Source of the DNA: Streptomyces lycii
Lineage (GTDB): Bacteria > Actinomycetota > Actinomycetes > Streptomycetales > Streptomycetaceae
DNA length: 58,814 bases
NCBI RefSeq assembly: GCF_009735685.1
Contig: NZ_WHPN01000354.1
Span: 1 to 58,814 of the forward strand
Direction of reading: 5' to 3'
Shown here: piece by piece, positions 44,571-51,766 of the stretch
How the letters are laid out: each line of letters starts with the position of its first letter
How positions within the stretch are numbered: the first letter of the stretch is position 1
The notes under the pieces: generated by a model
Database searches by the model: none
What the model saw: only the letters and a program-made list of their open reading frames with translations
Told to the model about the DNA's origin: nothing
Made by a program: the position numbers and the translations under genes

Positions 44571-45857
44571 GTGAACGCCGCGCGCAACACCACCCTTGAG
44601 GTGTGGATGGCCGAACACGGCTACAGCTCCAACAGCCTTGCGGACGCTGTGAACGGTGCCCTGCAACGGCTTACCGGACGGCCGGGAGGCCTCGACGGTT
44701 CATCGGTCCGGGCCTGGAAAGCGGGCCGGGTCACATGGCCCAAGTCGGCCACCCGCAAGGCCCTTGAGGACATCGCCGACCTCCCTGCCTCCGCCTTAGG
44801 GTTCGTGCCACGGGGCCGGAATCCGTCCACCCAGGCCCCACCGCACCAGGAGGAGCCCGACATGAAACGCCGTACCCTCGTCGGCGGTATCGCGGCGGCT
44901 GCCGCCACAGCAGCAGCCGCCCCTGGCGCCGCGGGATTACGCCGCATCGGCATGAGCGACGTCGGCCGGCTGCAGAAGCGCTTCGCTGAGATCATCGCCA
45001 GCGACCACCGCCACGGCGGGCAACTCGGCATCGAACAGAAGGCCGCAGCGCTCGCCGACGAAGCGCTGAACCTCCAGAACGCGGGCAGCGCCACCCAGCG
45101 CGTACGCAGCAACCTCTACGCCTCCGCAGCGGCATTCCGCTCCTCCGCCCTGTGGGCCGCCATCGACGGACGTCGCTACGACGACGCCAAGAAGCACATG
45201 CGGGAGGCCCAGGCACTCGCGGAAATGTCCGGCGACCAGACCATCAAGTTCCGCATCTGGAGCCACGCCGGAACGATGTACCGGCACATGGGCCGCCCTG
45301 CCGACGCACTCGCCGCCAACGACGTCGCCCGCAACCTGCACCTCACCCGCCGCGACCCCCTGTTCGCATCCCTCGGCCTGGCCCGCCAGGGAGCCATCCA
45401 CGGCACCGCACAGGACCGAACCTCCACGCGACGCGCCTTCGACCAGGCCCAGGACGCCATGCTGCGCGCCGATCCGGCCGAACACCGGCCGGTGTGGATG
45501 CTCGCCTTCTACGACCAGTGCGAGCTGGACTCCCTGGCCCTGTCGGCATATCTGGCACTCGGTGACCACCCGACCGCCGAATACCACGCCCACCGCTGCC
45601 TGTCCGCACTCCGCCCGCACATGGTCCGCTCCCGAGCCATCGCCACCACCCGGCTCGCCCACGCCCAGCTCGCCCAGGGCGCGGCCGACACCGCCACGGC
45701 CACCGCGATGACGGTTACCGCCACCGCCGCCACCCAACACGCCCGGGTGGCACGCATGCTGCAAGAGTTCGGCGCAGCCCTGCGTGCCACGGCGCAGGGC
45801 AGCAGCACCGTGCAAACCTGGACCGAACACTCCGCCACCTGGAAGATGGCCGCATGA
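44571..45857 (+). CDS. Helix-turn-helix regulator with TPR-like C-terminal domain
   Basis: 428-residue regulator. The N-terminal 80 residues look like a Cro/XRE-type DNA-binding domain (VWMAEHGYSSNSLADAVNGAL...SSVRAWKAGRVTWPKSATRKAL). A linker contains MKRRTLVGGIAAAAATAAAAP, which looks like an export signal but sits internally. The rest is alpha-helical repeat sequence (SNLYASAAAFRSSALWAAIDG; TMYRHMGRPADALAANDVARN). The GTG start lies 6 nt after TACGGT (leaderless type). The following GNAT gene overlaps by 4 bp. Common as an accessory regulator in Streptomyces; its target is unknown. Confidence 0.85.
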   Translation: MNAARNTTLEVWMAEHGYSSNSLADAVNGALQRLTGRPGGLDGSSVRAWKAGRVTWPKSATRKALEDIADLPASALGFVPRGRNPSTQAPPHQEEPDMKRRTLVGGIAAAAATAAAAPGAAGLRRIGMSDVGRLQKRFAEIIASDHRHGGQLGIEQKAAALADEALNLQNAGSATQRVRSNLYASAAAFRSSALWAAIDGRRYDDAKKHMREAQALAEMSGDQTIKFRIWSHAGTMYRHMGRPADALAANDVARNLHLTRRDPLFASLGLARQGAIHGTAQDRTSTRRAFDQAQDAMLRADPAEHRPVWMLAFYDQCELDSLALSAYLALGDHPTAEYHAHRCLSALRPHMVRSRAIATTRLAHAQLAQGAADTATATAMTVTATAATQHARVARMLQEFGAALRATAQGSSTVQTWTEHSATWKMAA

Positions 45858-46492
45858 CCACGGCCCCCACCGTCGAACTGCGCACCTTCACCACGCTCGA
45901 CACCGCCCGCGGCGATCTCCTCGACGTGTACGCCGACGTACGGGCGCCGCTGCTCCACCTGCCGAACTACGCGATCACCGCCTTCGGCGAACGCCTGGAC
46001 CGGCACAGCACCGAACCGGGATTCACAGCAGTCCTCGCCTACGCGGACGGACACCCGGTCGGCTACGCCTACGGCAACACCATCGAGCACGGCGACCGGT
46101 ACTGGCAGCGCACCACCCCGACGCCGGCGGAGAAATACACCGAGCACCCAGCCGTGGCCCTCAAGGAAATCGGCGTACGGCCGACCTGGCGCAAAACCGG
46201 CACTGCCCGCCGCATCCACGACACACTCCTCGCCACCCGCGACGAGCCGTACATCACGCTCATGGTCAACCCAGCCGCCGGCAACGGAAAAGTCCACGCG
46301 CTCTACACCTCATGGGGCTACGAGGACATCGGCCACAGCCAGCCGTCACCGGCCTCGCCGGTCCTCACCGTGATGATCCGCGCAGGTGACCGAACGATTC
46401 GACCCGTGCCTGCAGGGGAACGAGGCCGTCGCCCCACCTCGGGCGATGGCGGGGCATCTGCCGCTGTCCCAGCCAGTGCACCCCGCGCCTGA
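45854..46492 (+). CDS. GNAT-family acetyltransferase
   Basis: 212 residues. The acetyltransferase core (5-180) has FTAVLAYADGHPVGYAYGNT, the acetyl-CoA region ALKEIGVRPTWRKTGTARRIHDTLL and ITLMVNPAAGNGKVHALYTSWGYEDIG. The last 35 residues are disordered (PAGERGRRPTSGDGG...), probably read-through into spacer. The ATG overlaps the regulator stop (ATGA), implying translational coupling and a shared role, perhaps resistance or signalling by acetylation. The substrate is unknown. Confidence 0.85.
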   Translation: MTTAPTVELRTFTTLDTARGDLLDVYADVRAPLLHLPNYAITAFGERLDRHSTEPGFTAVLAYADGHPVGYAYGNTIEHGDRYWQRTTPTPAEKYTEHPAVALKEIGVRPTWRKTGTARRIHDTLLATRDEPYITLMVNPAAGNGKVHALYTSWGYEDIGHSQPSPASPVLTVMIRAGDRTIRPVPAGERGRRPTSGDGGASAAVPASAPRA

Positions 46493-46536
46493 CTCGGCGA
46501 TCGAACCAGTCCGGAGCTTGGACCTTCCTCAAGGGG

Positions 46537-46613
46537 TGTCAACCATCACCCGGGCCCGAACTGTGAACCAACCATCAGCTGGGACTGAACTGTCAAGCAT
46601 CACCCGGGACCGG
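46537..46613 (+). repeat. Three imperfect direct repeats resembling an IS end
   Basis: Units beginning tgtcaaccatcacccggg, tgtgaaccaaccatcagctg and tgtcaagcatcacccggg follow each other at 25-29 bp spacing. Multiple terminal repeats of this kind occur at ends of IS21-type elements. No transposase lies nearby, so this would be a solo end. Confidence 0.5.
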
Positions 46614-46786
46614 ACACACCGCAGCGGCTGGCTGAGTAAAAACCTTCTCTACGGGTTCAAGGCCCGCGCACGGCGCGGGCGCGCGCCGCCTCTGCGGCGC
46701 GGCCTGCCTCCTGTCTTCGCCCCGGCTGGCCGCGCCCGGCGGCGCGCCGGCGACTGCGGCCATGAAGGTGGGAAGACACCCTCTGT

Positions 46787-46943
46787 GGCTGGGGCGGTCG
46801 GCTCCACGGCTTTAGGCACCTCCCCGGTCCGGGGCCCGCGTCGAGCAAGACCAGGGGGCCACTCGGTCACATTGCGGGCAGGGGTCAAGCCTGCCCGAGT
46901 AGCCAGCAAGCGTACGGCCCCCTGATCATGCTCGACCCCAGAC
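46787..46943 (+). other. Dispersed conserved element, copy B
   Basis: Second copy of the element at 18983-19125, with the same order of landmarks. The perfect hairpin CGGGCAGG/CCTGCCCG lies at 46875-46897, with a loop unlike copy A. The flanking 46624-46786 contains further GC hairpins (cccgcgcacggcgcggg). A small + strand gene begins 82 bp downstream. Confidence 0.55.
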
Positions 46944-47024
46944 CGGGCAGGCCACCGCCCAAACCCGCTCCACCGACCTTGGTCAGATGGCTGCTGAGGC
47001 AGTTCGGCGGGTATCGCGATTGCT

Positions 47025-47276
47025 ATGAACTCTGACCGAGCGGAAGAACTACTCCGTCTCAGGAACGGTTTGGACGCCGAGATCCGGGATGTGGATTACA
47101 GCTCTGCTCATGAGGCCGCTCAGAACGTTTGCTCTGGCGTGTACGAACAGATTCCCGTCGACCTGCATGATCTCGTGCACGATGCGGTCATGGCTGGCTA
47201 CGCGTATGCGCTGCGGGACTTAACAGCAGGGAAGCTAGACGATCGTGTTCGTGAGCGATCAGACTGGCTCGACTAG
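47025..47276 (+). CDS. 83-residue island protein, unknown
   Basis: Acidic helical protein opening MNSDRAEELLRLRNGLDAEI and ending RERSDWLD. It has noticeably lower GC and more mixed codon use than the core genes, as expected for imported DNA. The ATG lacks a strong ribosome site. It lies downstream of element copy B, mirroring the small gene after copy A, although the two proteins are not alike. No family recognised. Confidence 0.55.
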   Translation: MNSDRAEELLRLRNGLDAEIRDVDYSSAHEAAQNVCSGVYEQIPVDLHDLVHDAVMAGYAYALRDLTAGKLDDRVRERSDWLD

Positions 47277-47351
47277 CGTTCGGGCGGTCCTGTGCTGTGG
47301 AAGTGGGACCAGCGGTGCCCAGTGTCACACCTTGTTCGCCACGTCCCTCTT

Positions 47352-47867
47352 CTACCCGTCTGCGGACGTGGCTAGGGCTTTCTGTGCTTCCTTCAGGTAG
47401 CGGTCCAGTGCCACCCTGATGTCGTGGGTGTAGTCGTTTCCGAAGCCGATCGGGCGGCCGTCGTCGTGGGTGTCTCCCCCGCTTGCATTCCAATTATAGG
47501 CATCCTGATACAGGGCGTTGAAAGCCTCTACGGTCTCGTCGGCAGTCTTGCTGACCACCTCGGGGCCTGCCAGATTAACCTCTGCGAGGACGCGTTGTAG
47601 CGCGGGCAAATGTTGCTCAAGCGCGTGCTCAATGCGTCCAGCATCAGCCTCATGAGATTCTTCTTCTTGCAGGTCAATAAGTACATGCAAGGTCTTCCGG
47701 CAGGTCTGCAGGAAGTCTCTGTAAGTTCGTTTACGGGGCTCGCGGAGCTGAAGTTGGGCCTCTGATTTCGTCTGTCGCTTGGCTTGCAGGTATGTGATCC
47801 AAGTTCCGCCCAGCGACACAGCTCCAGCTATTCCGCCCGCGAGCACAGCCGAAGTCCCAGCATCCAC
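47352..47867 (-). CDS. Membrane-anchored coiled-coil protein, unknown
   Basis: 171 residues. One N-terminal helix (GTSAVLAGGIAGAVSLGGTWITYL) is followed by a cytoplasmic, charged, helical domain (AKRQTKSEAQLQLREPRKRTYRDF; EEESHEADAGRIEHALEQHLPALQ). The GTG start at 47867 has ggaggag upstream. It has lower GC than the core. The topology (single helix then QAKRQ..RxxxYxxF) resembles small orphan proteins common in actinobacterial islands. Function unknown. Confidence 0.72.
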   Translation of the reverse strand: MDAGTSAVLAGGIAGAVSLGGTWITYLQAKRQTKSEAQLQLREPRKRTYRDFLQTCRKTLHVLIDLQEEESHEADAGRIEHALEQHLPALQRVLAEVNLAGPEVVSKTADETVEAFNALYQDAYNWNASGGDTHDDGRPIGFGNDYTHDIRVALDRYLKEAQKALATSADG

Positions 47868-48101
47868 AATGCTCCTCCCTCAGGCCCACTCGTTACTTAG
47901 GGCATATCAGCATTCAAGACGTCTGTATCGGCGAGATGGTTGTAGCTGCTGTAGCGCGATGCAGGTCCGCAAGGTAGTGCGCGAAGGGCGCGTACGTGCT
48001 CTGCGAGCGCTCCTGCGTCCCCCTCGTGCTCCCTTCTCAGGCCCGCAGCAATAGGCGATCGTGGACGACGCGAGACGAGGCGGCTCAGGGGAGGGCTCAT
48101 C

Positions 48102-48266
48102 GTGGCGCGTACACAGTCGAAGTGCGGAGCGTGGACGGAGAAGGGCACCCGGTGTCAAAACCTCGCGATGGTTGGCGCGTCACGCTGCTACCGCCATCGT
48201 GGCGATTGGTCGTCGTACACCATCGAGAGGCGTAAGGCGAAGGCGCGCAAGCGCCGTAAGAAGTGA
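48102..48266 (+). CDS. 54-residue Cys3-His zinc-finger-like protein
   Basis: A short frame with GTG 48102, preceded by caggggaggg. The core is CGAWTEKGTRCQNLAMVGAS followed by RCYRHRG, a C-x9-C-x9-C-x2-H spacing like small phage/ICE zinc-binding proteins (DUF5763 type). The C-terminus is strongly basic (ERRKAKARKRRKK), suggesting nucleic-acid binding. It is the last gene before attR and is a plausible accessory or directionality factor, though that is inference. Confidence 0.68.
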   Translation: MARTQSKCGAWTEKGTRCQNLAMVGASRCYRHRGDWSSYTIERRKAKARKRRKK

Positions 48267-48402
48267 CGCCGGGCACCGCTGCGGCTGACATCACCAGATG
48301 ACATCAACGCCCTCGAACAGCAGCGGAACGGGTCAGCCCTACGAGGACCAGTAGTCGTCGAGGGCACGAGAGCCGAGCAGGTCGTACAGTCCGGTGATCG
48401 AA

Positions 48403-48441
48403 CTTGTAAAGCGAAGGTTGTCGGTGCGAACCCGACAGTCG
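48403..48441 (+). other. attR candidate, tRNA-Thr 3' half copy
   Basis: Differs from the tRNA copy at two positions, in the variable/T-stem region and the T loop. With no 5' half it cannot make a tRNA. Confidence 0.8.
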
Positions 48442-48497
48442 CGAACGCCGAATGCCGAACGCCCGAACGATCAAGCGTCCGGGGCATTCGGCGTTCG
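48442..48497. terminator. 15-bp-stem hairpin beyond attR
   Basis: cgaacgccgaatgcc pairs perfectly with ggcattcggcgttcg. It lies 86 bp past the stop of the minus-strand gene ending at 48584 and could terminate it. Confidence 0.7.
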
Positions 48498-48583
48498 TGG
48501 GTCGGAGTGATGGGGTGGCCGGTCTCCGGCGTGGCCGTAGGGCCGGGGCCGGCGGTCGTAGCGCTGTGCGGGGTCCGGGGGCG

Positions 48584-49075
48584 TCACCACGCGGGGGGTC
48601 GTACGCGGAAGTTCTCGCCGCCGTAGAGGGATTCGTACCGGATCTCGATTTCCAGCCGCCGGGTGATCAGTTCCCAGAAGTCGCCGTGCACGGTCCCGTC
48701 GAACTCCTCGTCGATGTGCAGCAGGTAGACGGACTGGCCTGCCAGGACCACGTCGCCGGGGCGGAGTGAGTACGACATGGGCCGCACCGGCAGGGGATCC
48801 TTGACGCGGTGCTGGACGGGACGGTTCCAGTGGCCGATGTCCTGCCCGTCCAGTCGTACCGTTGTGCGGGTCACGACGGCCGGTCCGAGCCCCGCGTTGG
48901 TGACCTGGAGGCCGACCTTGCGTTCCTCCCATCCCCTGACGCGCCGCATCACCAGCAAGGGCCTCACCGATTGCCGGTTGTGCAGCCGGGTGGACCTCGT
49001 CTGGGTGTAGCTGACCCACAGCGAACCGAGTGCTATGGCTGTGGCCGCGGCGGCCGTGATCGTGTCTGCGTTCAC
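48584..49075 (-). CDS. Membrane-anchored beta-rich protein, unknown
   Basis: 163 residues from GTG 49075 (ribosome site GGGGGCAG). A single N-terminal helix (ITAAAATAIALGSLWVSYTQ) precedes a cytoplasmic domain with alternating strands: SVRPLLVMRRVRGWEERKVGLQ, NAGLGPAVVTRTTVRLDG, LAGQSVYLLHIDEEF. This N-x-G-x-GPA pattern is typical of small Ig-like proteins of unknown role in Streptomyces. It is outside the island. Frames continuing upstream to 49487 are repeat spacer. Confidence 0.7.
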   Translation of the reverse strand: MNADTITAAAATAIALGSLWVSYTQTRSTRLHNRQSVRPLLVMRRVRGWEERKVGLQVTNAGLGPAVVTRTTVRLDGQDIGHWNRPVQHRVKDPLPVRPMSYSLRPGDVVLAGQSVYLLHIDEEFDGTVHGDFWELITRRLEIEIRYESLYGGENFRVRPPAW

Positions 49076-49411
49076 CGTCTGCCCCCGTGCGATGGCCTGA
49101 TCGTGATCGGTACTTCCCCGTGGCGCGACCGTTCCAGTCCGTTCGGTCCCAGTCCGTTTGGTTTCGGTCCGGTTCGGCGTTGCCTGGTTCGGCGTTGCCC
49201 GGGTCACCCTCGCCCGGTTCGGCCCTCGCCCCGTTCGGTTCGTCCCGGGCGGCCGCGGCGTCGGGGCCCTTCCCCGTCCGGTTCGTCGGCGTCTTCGCGT
49301 TCGCCGGGTCCCGCCGCGCGGCTGTGCCTGGGGAGACCGGGCGGCCCCGAGGGCGGGCGGTCGGGCGGTCGGGCGGTTGGGCGGGGTCCGCCGCACTCGG
49401 GCTGTTCGTTG
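49076..49411. repeat. Repeat-rich spacer
   Basis: Imperfect repeats of gttcggcgttgcc/cggttcggccctcg and ccagtccgtt fill 49130-49260. No gene is seen. Confidence 0.6.
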
Positions 49412-49431
49412 CCTTGACGTCGGGGTCAAGG
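49412..49431 (+). promoter_or_regulatory. MerR-type operator
   Basis: CCTTGAC-gtcggg-GTCAAGG is a perfect 7-bp inverted repeat overlapping a TTGACG -35. TACCGT (49434-49439) lies 7 nt before the regulator start. Autoregulation is expected. Confidence 0.7.
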
Positions 49432-49446
49432 AATACCGTCCCCCTC

Positions 49447-49839
49447 ATGCGCATCGGCGAACTGGCGGAGCGGGCCGGGGTCAGCACCCGGACCCTGCGG
49501 TACTACGAGTCCCGGGGGCTGCTGCCCACCAGGCGTGCGGGGAACGGTTACCGGGTCTACGGCGACGACGATCTGCGGCTCGTGGAGCAGATCCGTACGT
49601 TGCAGGACTTCGGGTTCGGGCTGGAGGAGACCCGGCCCTTCGTGGAGTGCCTGCGGGCCGGGCATCCGGCCGGGGACTCCTGTCCCGCCTCGCTCGACGT
49701 CTACCGGCGGAAGCTCGCCGAACTCGACGTGCTCATCGGTGAGCTGCGGTCCGTACGCGAGCAGGTGGGTGCGCAGTTGGTCAGGGCGGAGGCCGAATTG
49801 CGAGGCGGGCCCGAGCCGCGGTGCGAGCTGGGAGGGTGA
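49447..49839 (+). CDS. MerR-family transcriptional regulator
   Basis: 130 residues. The winged HTH is MRIGELAERAGVSTRTLRYY with ESRGLLPTRRAGNGYRVYGDDD. The dimerisation helix spans about 75-115. The effector end has a Cys in RAGHPAGDSCPAS and one near the C-terminus (PRCELGG), suggesting metal or thiol sensing. It is immediately followed (2 bp) by a thioredoxin gene, so redox control is the best guess. It does not have the SoxR four-Cys cluster. Confidence 0.9.
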   Translation: MRIGELAERAGVSTRTLRYYESRGLLPTRRAGNGYRVYGDDDLRLVEQIRTLQDFGFGLEETRPFVECLRAGHPAGDSCPASLDVYRRKLAELDVLIGELRSVREQVGAQLVRAEAELRGGPEPRCELGG

Positions 49840-49841
49840 CG

Positions 49842-50174
49842 ATGATCAGAGCCGCGGGTGTGGACGAGGTCACGGACGCGGGCTTCGACGGCGACGTGCT
49901 GCGCGCGGAGGGGCCGGTGCTGGTTGAGTTCACCGCCGCCTGGTGCCCGCCGTGCCACCAGTTGGCGCCGGTGCTGAGCGCCGTGGCAGCGGAGGTGGGG
50001 GACCGGCTCAAGGTCGTACAGCTGGACGTGGACAGCAACCCCGTGACGACGAACGCGTACGGGGTGCTGTCGATGCCCACGATGCTCCTCTTCCGCGACG
50101 GTGAGCCGGTGAAGTCGATGGTCGGAACCCGGCCGAAGCGGCGGCTGCTCCAGGAGTTGGAGGATGTGTTGTAG
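49842..50174 (+). CDS. Thioredoxin
   Basis: 110-residue cytoplasmic thioredoxin-fold protein. The active site is FTAAWCPPCHQLAPVL: WCPPC instead of the classical WCGPC, which usually shifts the redox potential. The cis-Pro is in GVLSMPTMLLFRDGEPV. The start ATG 49842 follows ggaggg. It is cotranscribed with the MerR-type gene 2 bp upstream, so its expression is probably induced by that regulator's signal. A general TrxA encoded elsewhere probably serves housekeeping roles. Confidence 0.93.
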   Translation: MIRAAGVDEVTDAGFDGDVLRAEGPVLVEFTAAWCPPCHQLAPVLSAVAAEVGDRLKVVQLDVDSNPVTTNAYGVLSMPTMLLFRDGEPVKSMVGTRPKRRLLQELEDVL

Positions 50175-50360
50175 TCCTTGTCGGCAGTGGGCTGGCGTCC
50201 CTTGCAGTGGGCGGGCGTCCCTAGCAGCGGTCTGGGGTCTGTGGTCTGTGGTCTGTGGTCTGTGGCCTGCGGTCTGGGGTCTGGGGTTTGCGGGCTTGGG
50301 CAGCGCTGCGGTGCGGTGCTCGCGACGGGGGCTGTGGTGCTCCCGACGGGGCCGCGGTCC
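50175..50360. repeat. Spacer with 7-bp gtctgtg tandem repeats
   Basis: gtctgtg recurs four times at 50237-50265 and decays into gtctgggg. The outer parts duplicate gggcgtccc. No gene. Confidence 0.75.
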
Positions 50361-50654
50361 TCACGAGGGGTCCGCGGTCCTCACGGCCGGTCCTGCGGGC
50401 GGGGCGCTCCGGTCGTGACGCAGCCGGCGTACGGCCAGCAGGCCGCCGATCCCCGGGACCGCCGCGCGCCACCGGGCGCCCGTTCCCCGGGTGTCCGGGA
50501 TCTGCCACACGGCCACGACGGTGACCAGGTAGGCGGTGCCGTGGAGGGGGCCGACGAGCGAGGCGACCGCCTCGGTGTGTGTGGTCAGCAGGTTGAGCAG
50601 CAGGATCGTGAGGGAGACCGCTTCGGCGGCGGCCGCGAATCGCAGGGTGCGCAC
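50361..50654 (-). CDS. DUF3817-type small membrane protein
   Basis: 97 residues with two to three helices (AAAAEAVSLTILLLNLLTT; LVGPLHGTAYLVTVVAVWQ). The motif EA(V)SL...VGPLHG matches the DUF3817 family of actinobacterial integral membrane proteins, of unknown function. The GTG start lies 4 bp after the stop of the DUF2269-like gene, so it is cotranscribed. The C-terminal 25 residues are probably repeat-extended. Confidence 0.8.
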   Translation of the reverse strand: MRTLRFAAAAEAVSLTILLLNLLTTHTEAVASLVGPLHGTAYLVTVVAVWQIPDTRGTGARWRAAVPGIGGLLAVRRLRHDRSAPPAGPAVRTADPS

Positions 50655-50658
50655 CGGA

Positions 50659-51333
50659 TCACGCTCCCGTGGTCGAGCCGGGGCGGACGATCATGAGGAC
50701 GACGACGACCGCCCACAGGATGTTGAACACCCCGGTGAGCATGGTCAGCCGGGCCGCCGTACGCCGCGACGTGTCGTGCCGCCCCCCGTCGTGCCGCCCC
50801 CCGTCGTGATCGGCTCCGCCTCCCGGCGCTGTGCGTCGGCCTTCCGCCGGTACGAGTGGACCTTCCGCCGGTACGAGTCGGCTTTCCGTTGATACGAGCA
50901 GGCGCTGCTGGGCCGGCAGGATGGCCAGTGCCAGGACGGCCGCGGCCACGGCGGTCAGCGCGAGCGACACCAGCAGCCAGGCGTCGGTGAGCACGCCGAG
51001 TTCGGCGCCGGTGGCGATGCCGAACACCGGTACGGCGACACCGGCCACGGCGTATCCGCGGCAGATCCGGTGCAGCAGCGCGGCGACAACGGCCGCCCGC
51101 GCCCCGGACTCGCCGCCGCCGGATCCCGCAACGCCGGACTCGCCGCCGCCGGGCCCCGCGGCACCGGACTCGCCGCCGCCGGGCCGGTCGTCGGCGCTCT
51201 TCCTGCCGCCCGGGCCGTCCCCGCCCGGTGCCGCCTGTCGTGCGTAGCGCGGAAACATCGACGCGGCCACGGTGATCGGACCGATCACCAGGATCGCCGC
51301 GAGCACGTGGATCGACAGCAGCAGCTTGGTCAC
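50659..51333 (-). CDS. DUF2269-like integral membrane protein with a repeat-expanded loop
   Basis: 224 residues. Helix 1 is LLLSIHVLAAILVIGPITVAASMF. A 50-residue Gly/Ser loop follows, containing three 30-bp repeats (GGGESGAAGP-type). Helices 2-4 are YAVAGVAVPVFGIATG, WLLVSLALTAVAAAVLALAIL and LTMLTGVFNILWAVVVVLMIV. A second linker (LVPAEGPLVPAEG; HDGGRHDGGRHD) is also repetitive. The GTG 51333 follows gggagg. It is divergent from padR across two palindromes, so it and the DUF3817 gene are probably PadR targets. Confidence 0.8.
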   Translation of the reverse strand: MTKLLLSIHVLAAILVIGPITVAASMFPRYARQAAPGGDGPGGRKSADDRPGGGESGAAGPGGGESGVAGSGGGESGARAAVVAALLHRICRGYAVAGVAVPVFGIATGAELGVLTDAWLLVSLALTAVAAAVLALAILPAQQRLLVSTESRLVPAEGPLVPAEGRRTAPGGGADHDGGRHDGGRHDTSRRTAARLTMLTGVFNILWAVVVVLMIVRPGSTTGA

Positions 51334-51370
51334 TGGGTCCTCCCGGACCGATGAGGCGCATGAGCAATAT

Positions 51371-51383
51371 ATTGGCTGCCAAT
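51371..51383. promoter_or_regulatory. PadR operator candidate 1
   Basis: attGGCTGCCaat, a perfect 6-1-6 palindrome, lies on the membrane-gene side of the divergent intergenic region. Confidence 0.6.
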
Positions 51384-51409
51384 GCATAGCATGCCTACCG
51401 GTGATTTAG

Positions 51410-51422
51410 GTAGGCTGCCTAC
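51410..51422. promoter_or_regulatory. PadR operator candidate 2
   Basis: gtaGGCTGCCtac, a perfect 6-1-6 palindrome with the same GGCTGCC core, centred 39 bp from the first and ending 2 nt before the padR ATG. Confidence 0.65.
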
Positions 51423-51424
51423 TC

Positions 51425-51766
51425 ATGAAGGCAGACGCTGTACGAGGGCATCTGGACGGCCTGCTGCTCGCCGTGCTCGAACAGGGGCCGCTGCACGGCT
51501 ACGCGATCATCGCCGCCGTCCAGCAGCGCAGCGGCGGCGCGCTCGACCTGCGAACGGGCACGATCTATCCGGCGTTGAACAGGCTGGAGCGGCTCGGCCT
51601 GCTCCGCAGCAGCTGGGAGTCCGTCGGTGAGCGGCGACGGCGCTGCTACGAACTGACCGACGCGGGCCGGGCCGGGCTGGCCGGCGAGCGGGCGGCGTGG
51701 CGCGAGTTCACCGCGGCGATCGGTTCCGTACTGGATCCCGCCCCCACGACCCGGCCGGCGACATGA
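51425..51766 (+). CDS. PadR-family transcriptional regulator
   Basis: 113-residue winged-helix repressor. MKADAVRGHLDGLLLAVLEQ and GPLHGYAIIAAVQQRSGGALDL form the HTH. GTIYPALNRLERLGLLRSSW is the family signature. RRRRCYELTDAGRAGL is the wing and the start of the C-terminal helix. It is divergent from the DUF2269-like gene with twin palindromes between. Its stop overlaps the next start (ATGA), the standard PadR plus membrane-partner arrangement. Confidence 0.94.
   Translation: MKADAVRGHLDGLLLAVLEQGPLHGYAIIAAVQQRSGGALDLRTGTIYPALNRLERLGLLRSSWESVGERRRRCYELTDAGRAGLAGERAAWREFTAAIGSVLDPAPTTRPAT

Larger units (their letters stand above)
42672..48441. mobile_element. Decayed integrative element in tRNA-Thr, about 5.8 kb
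   Basis: Bounded by a 39-bp direct repeat (42672-42710 inside the tRNA; 48403-48441), 37/39 identical. The repeat starts at the anticodon loop and runs through the T arm, the usual attL/attR arrangement of actinomycete integrative elements. The interior holds accessory genes (regulators, a GNAT, small orphans), AT-richer patches at 47.0-48.0 kb and an IS-end-like repeat cluster. No integrase, excisionase, Rep or Tra gene is visible, so it is a remnant, a cargo island, or needs a helper. Confidence 0.8.
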
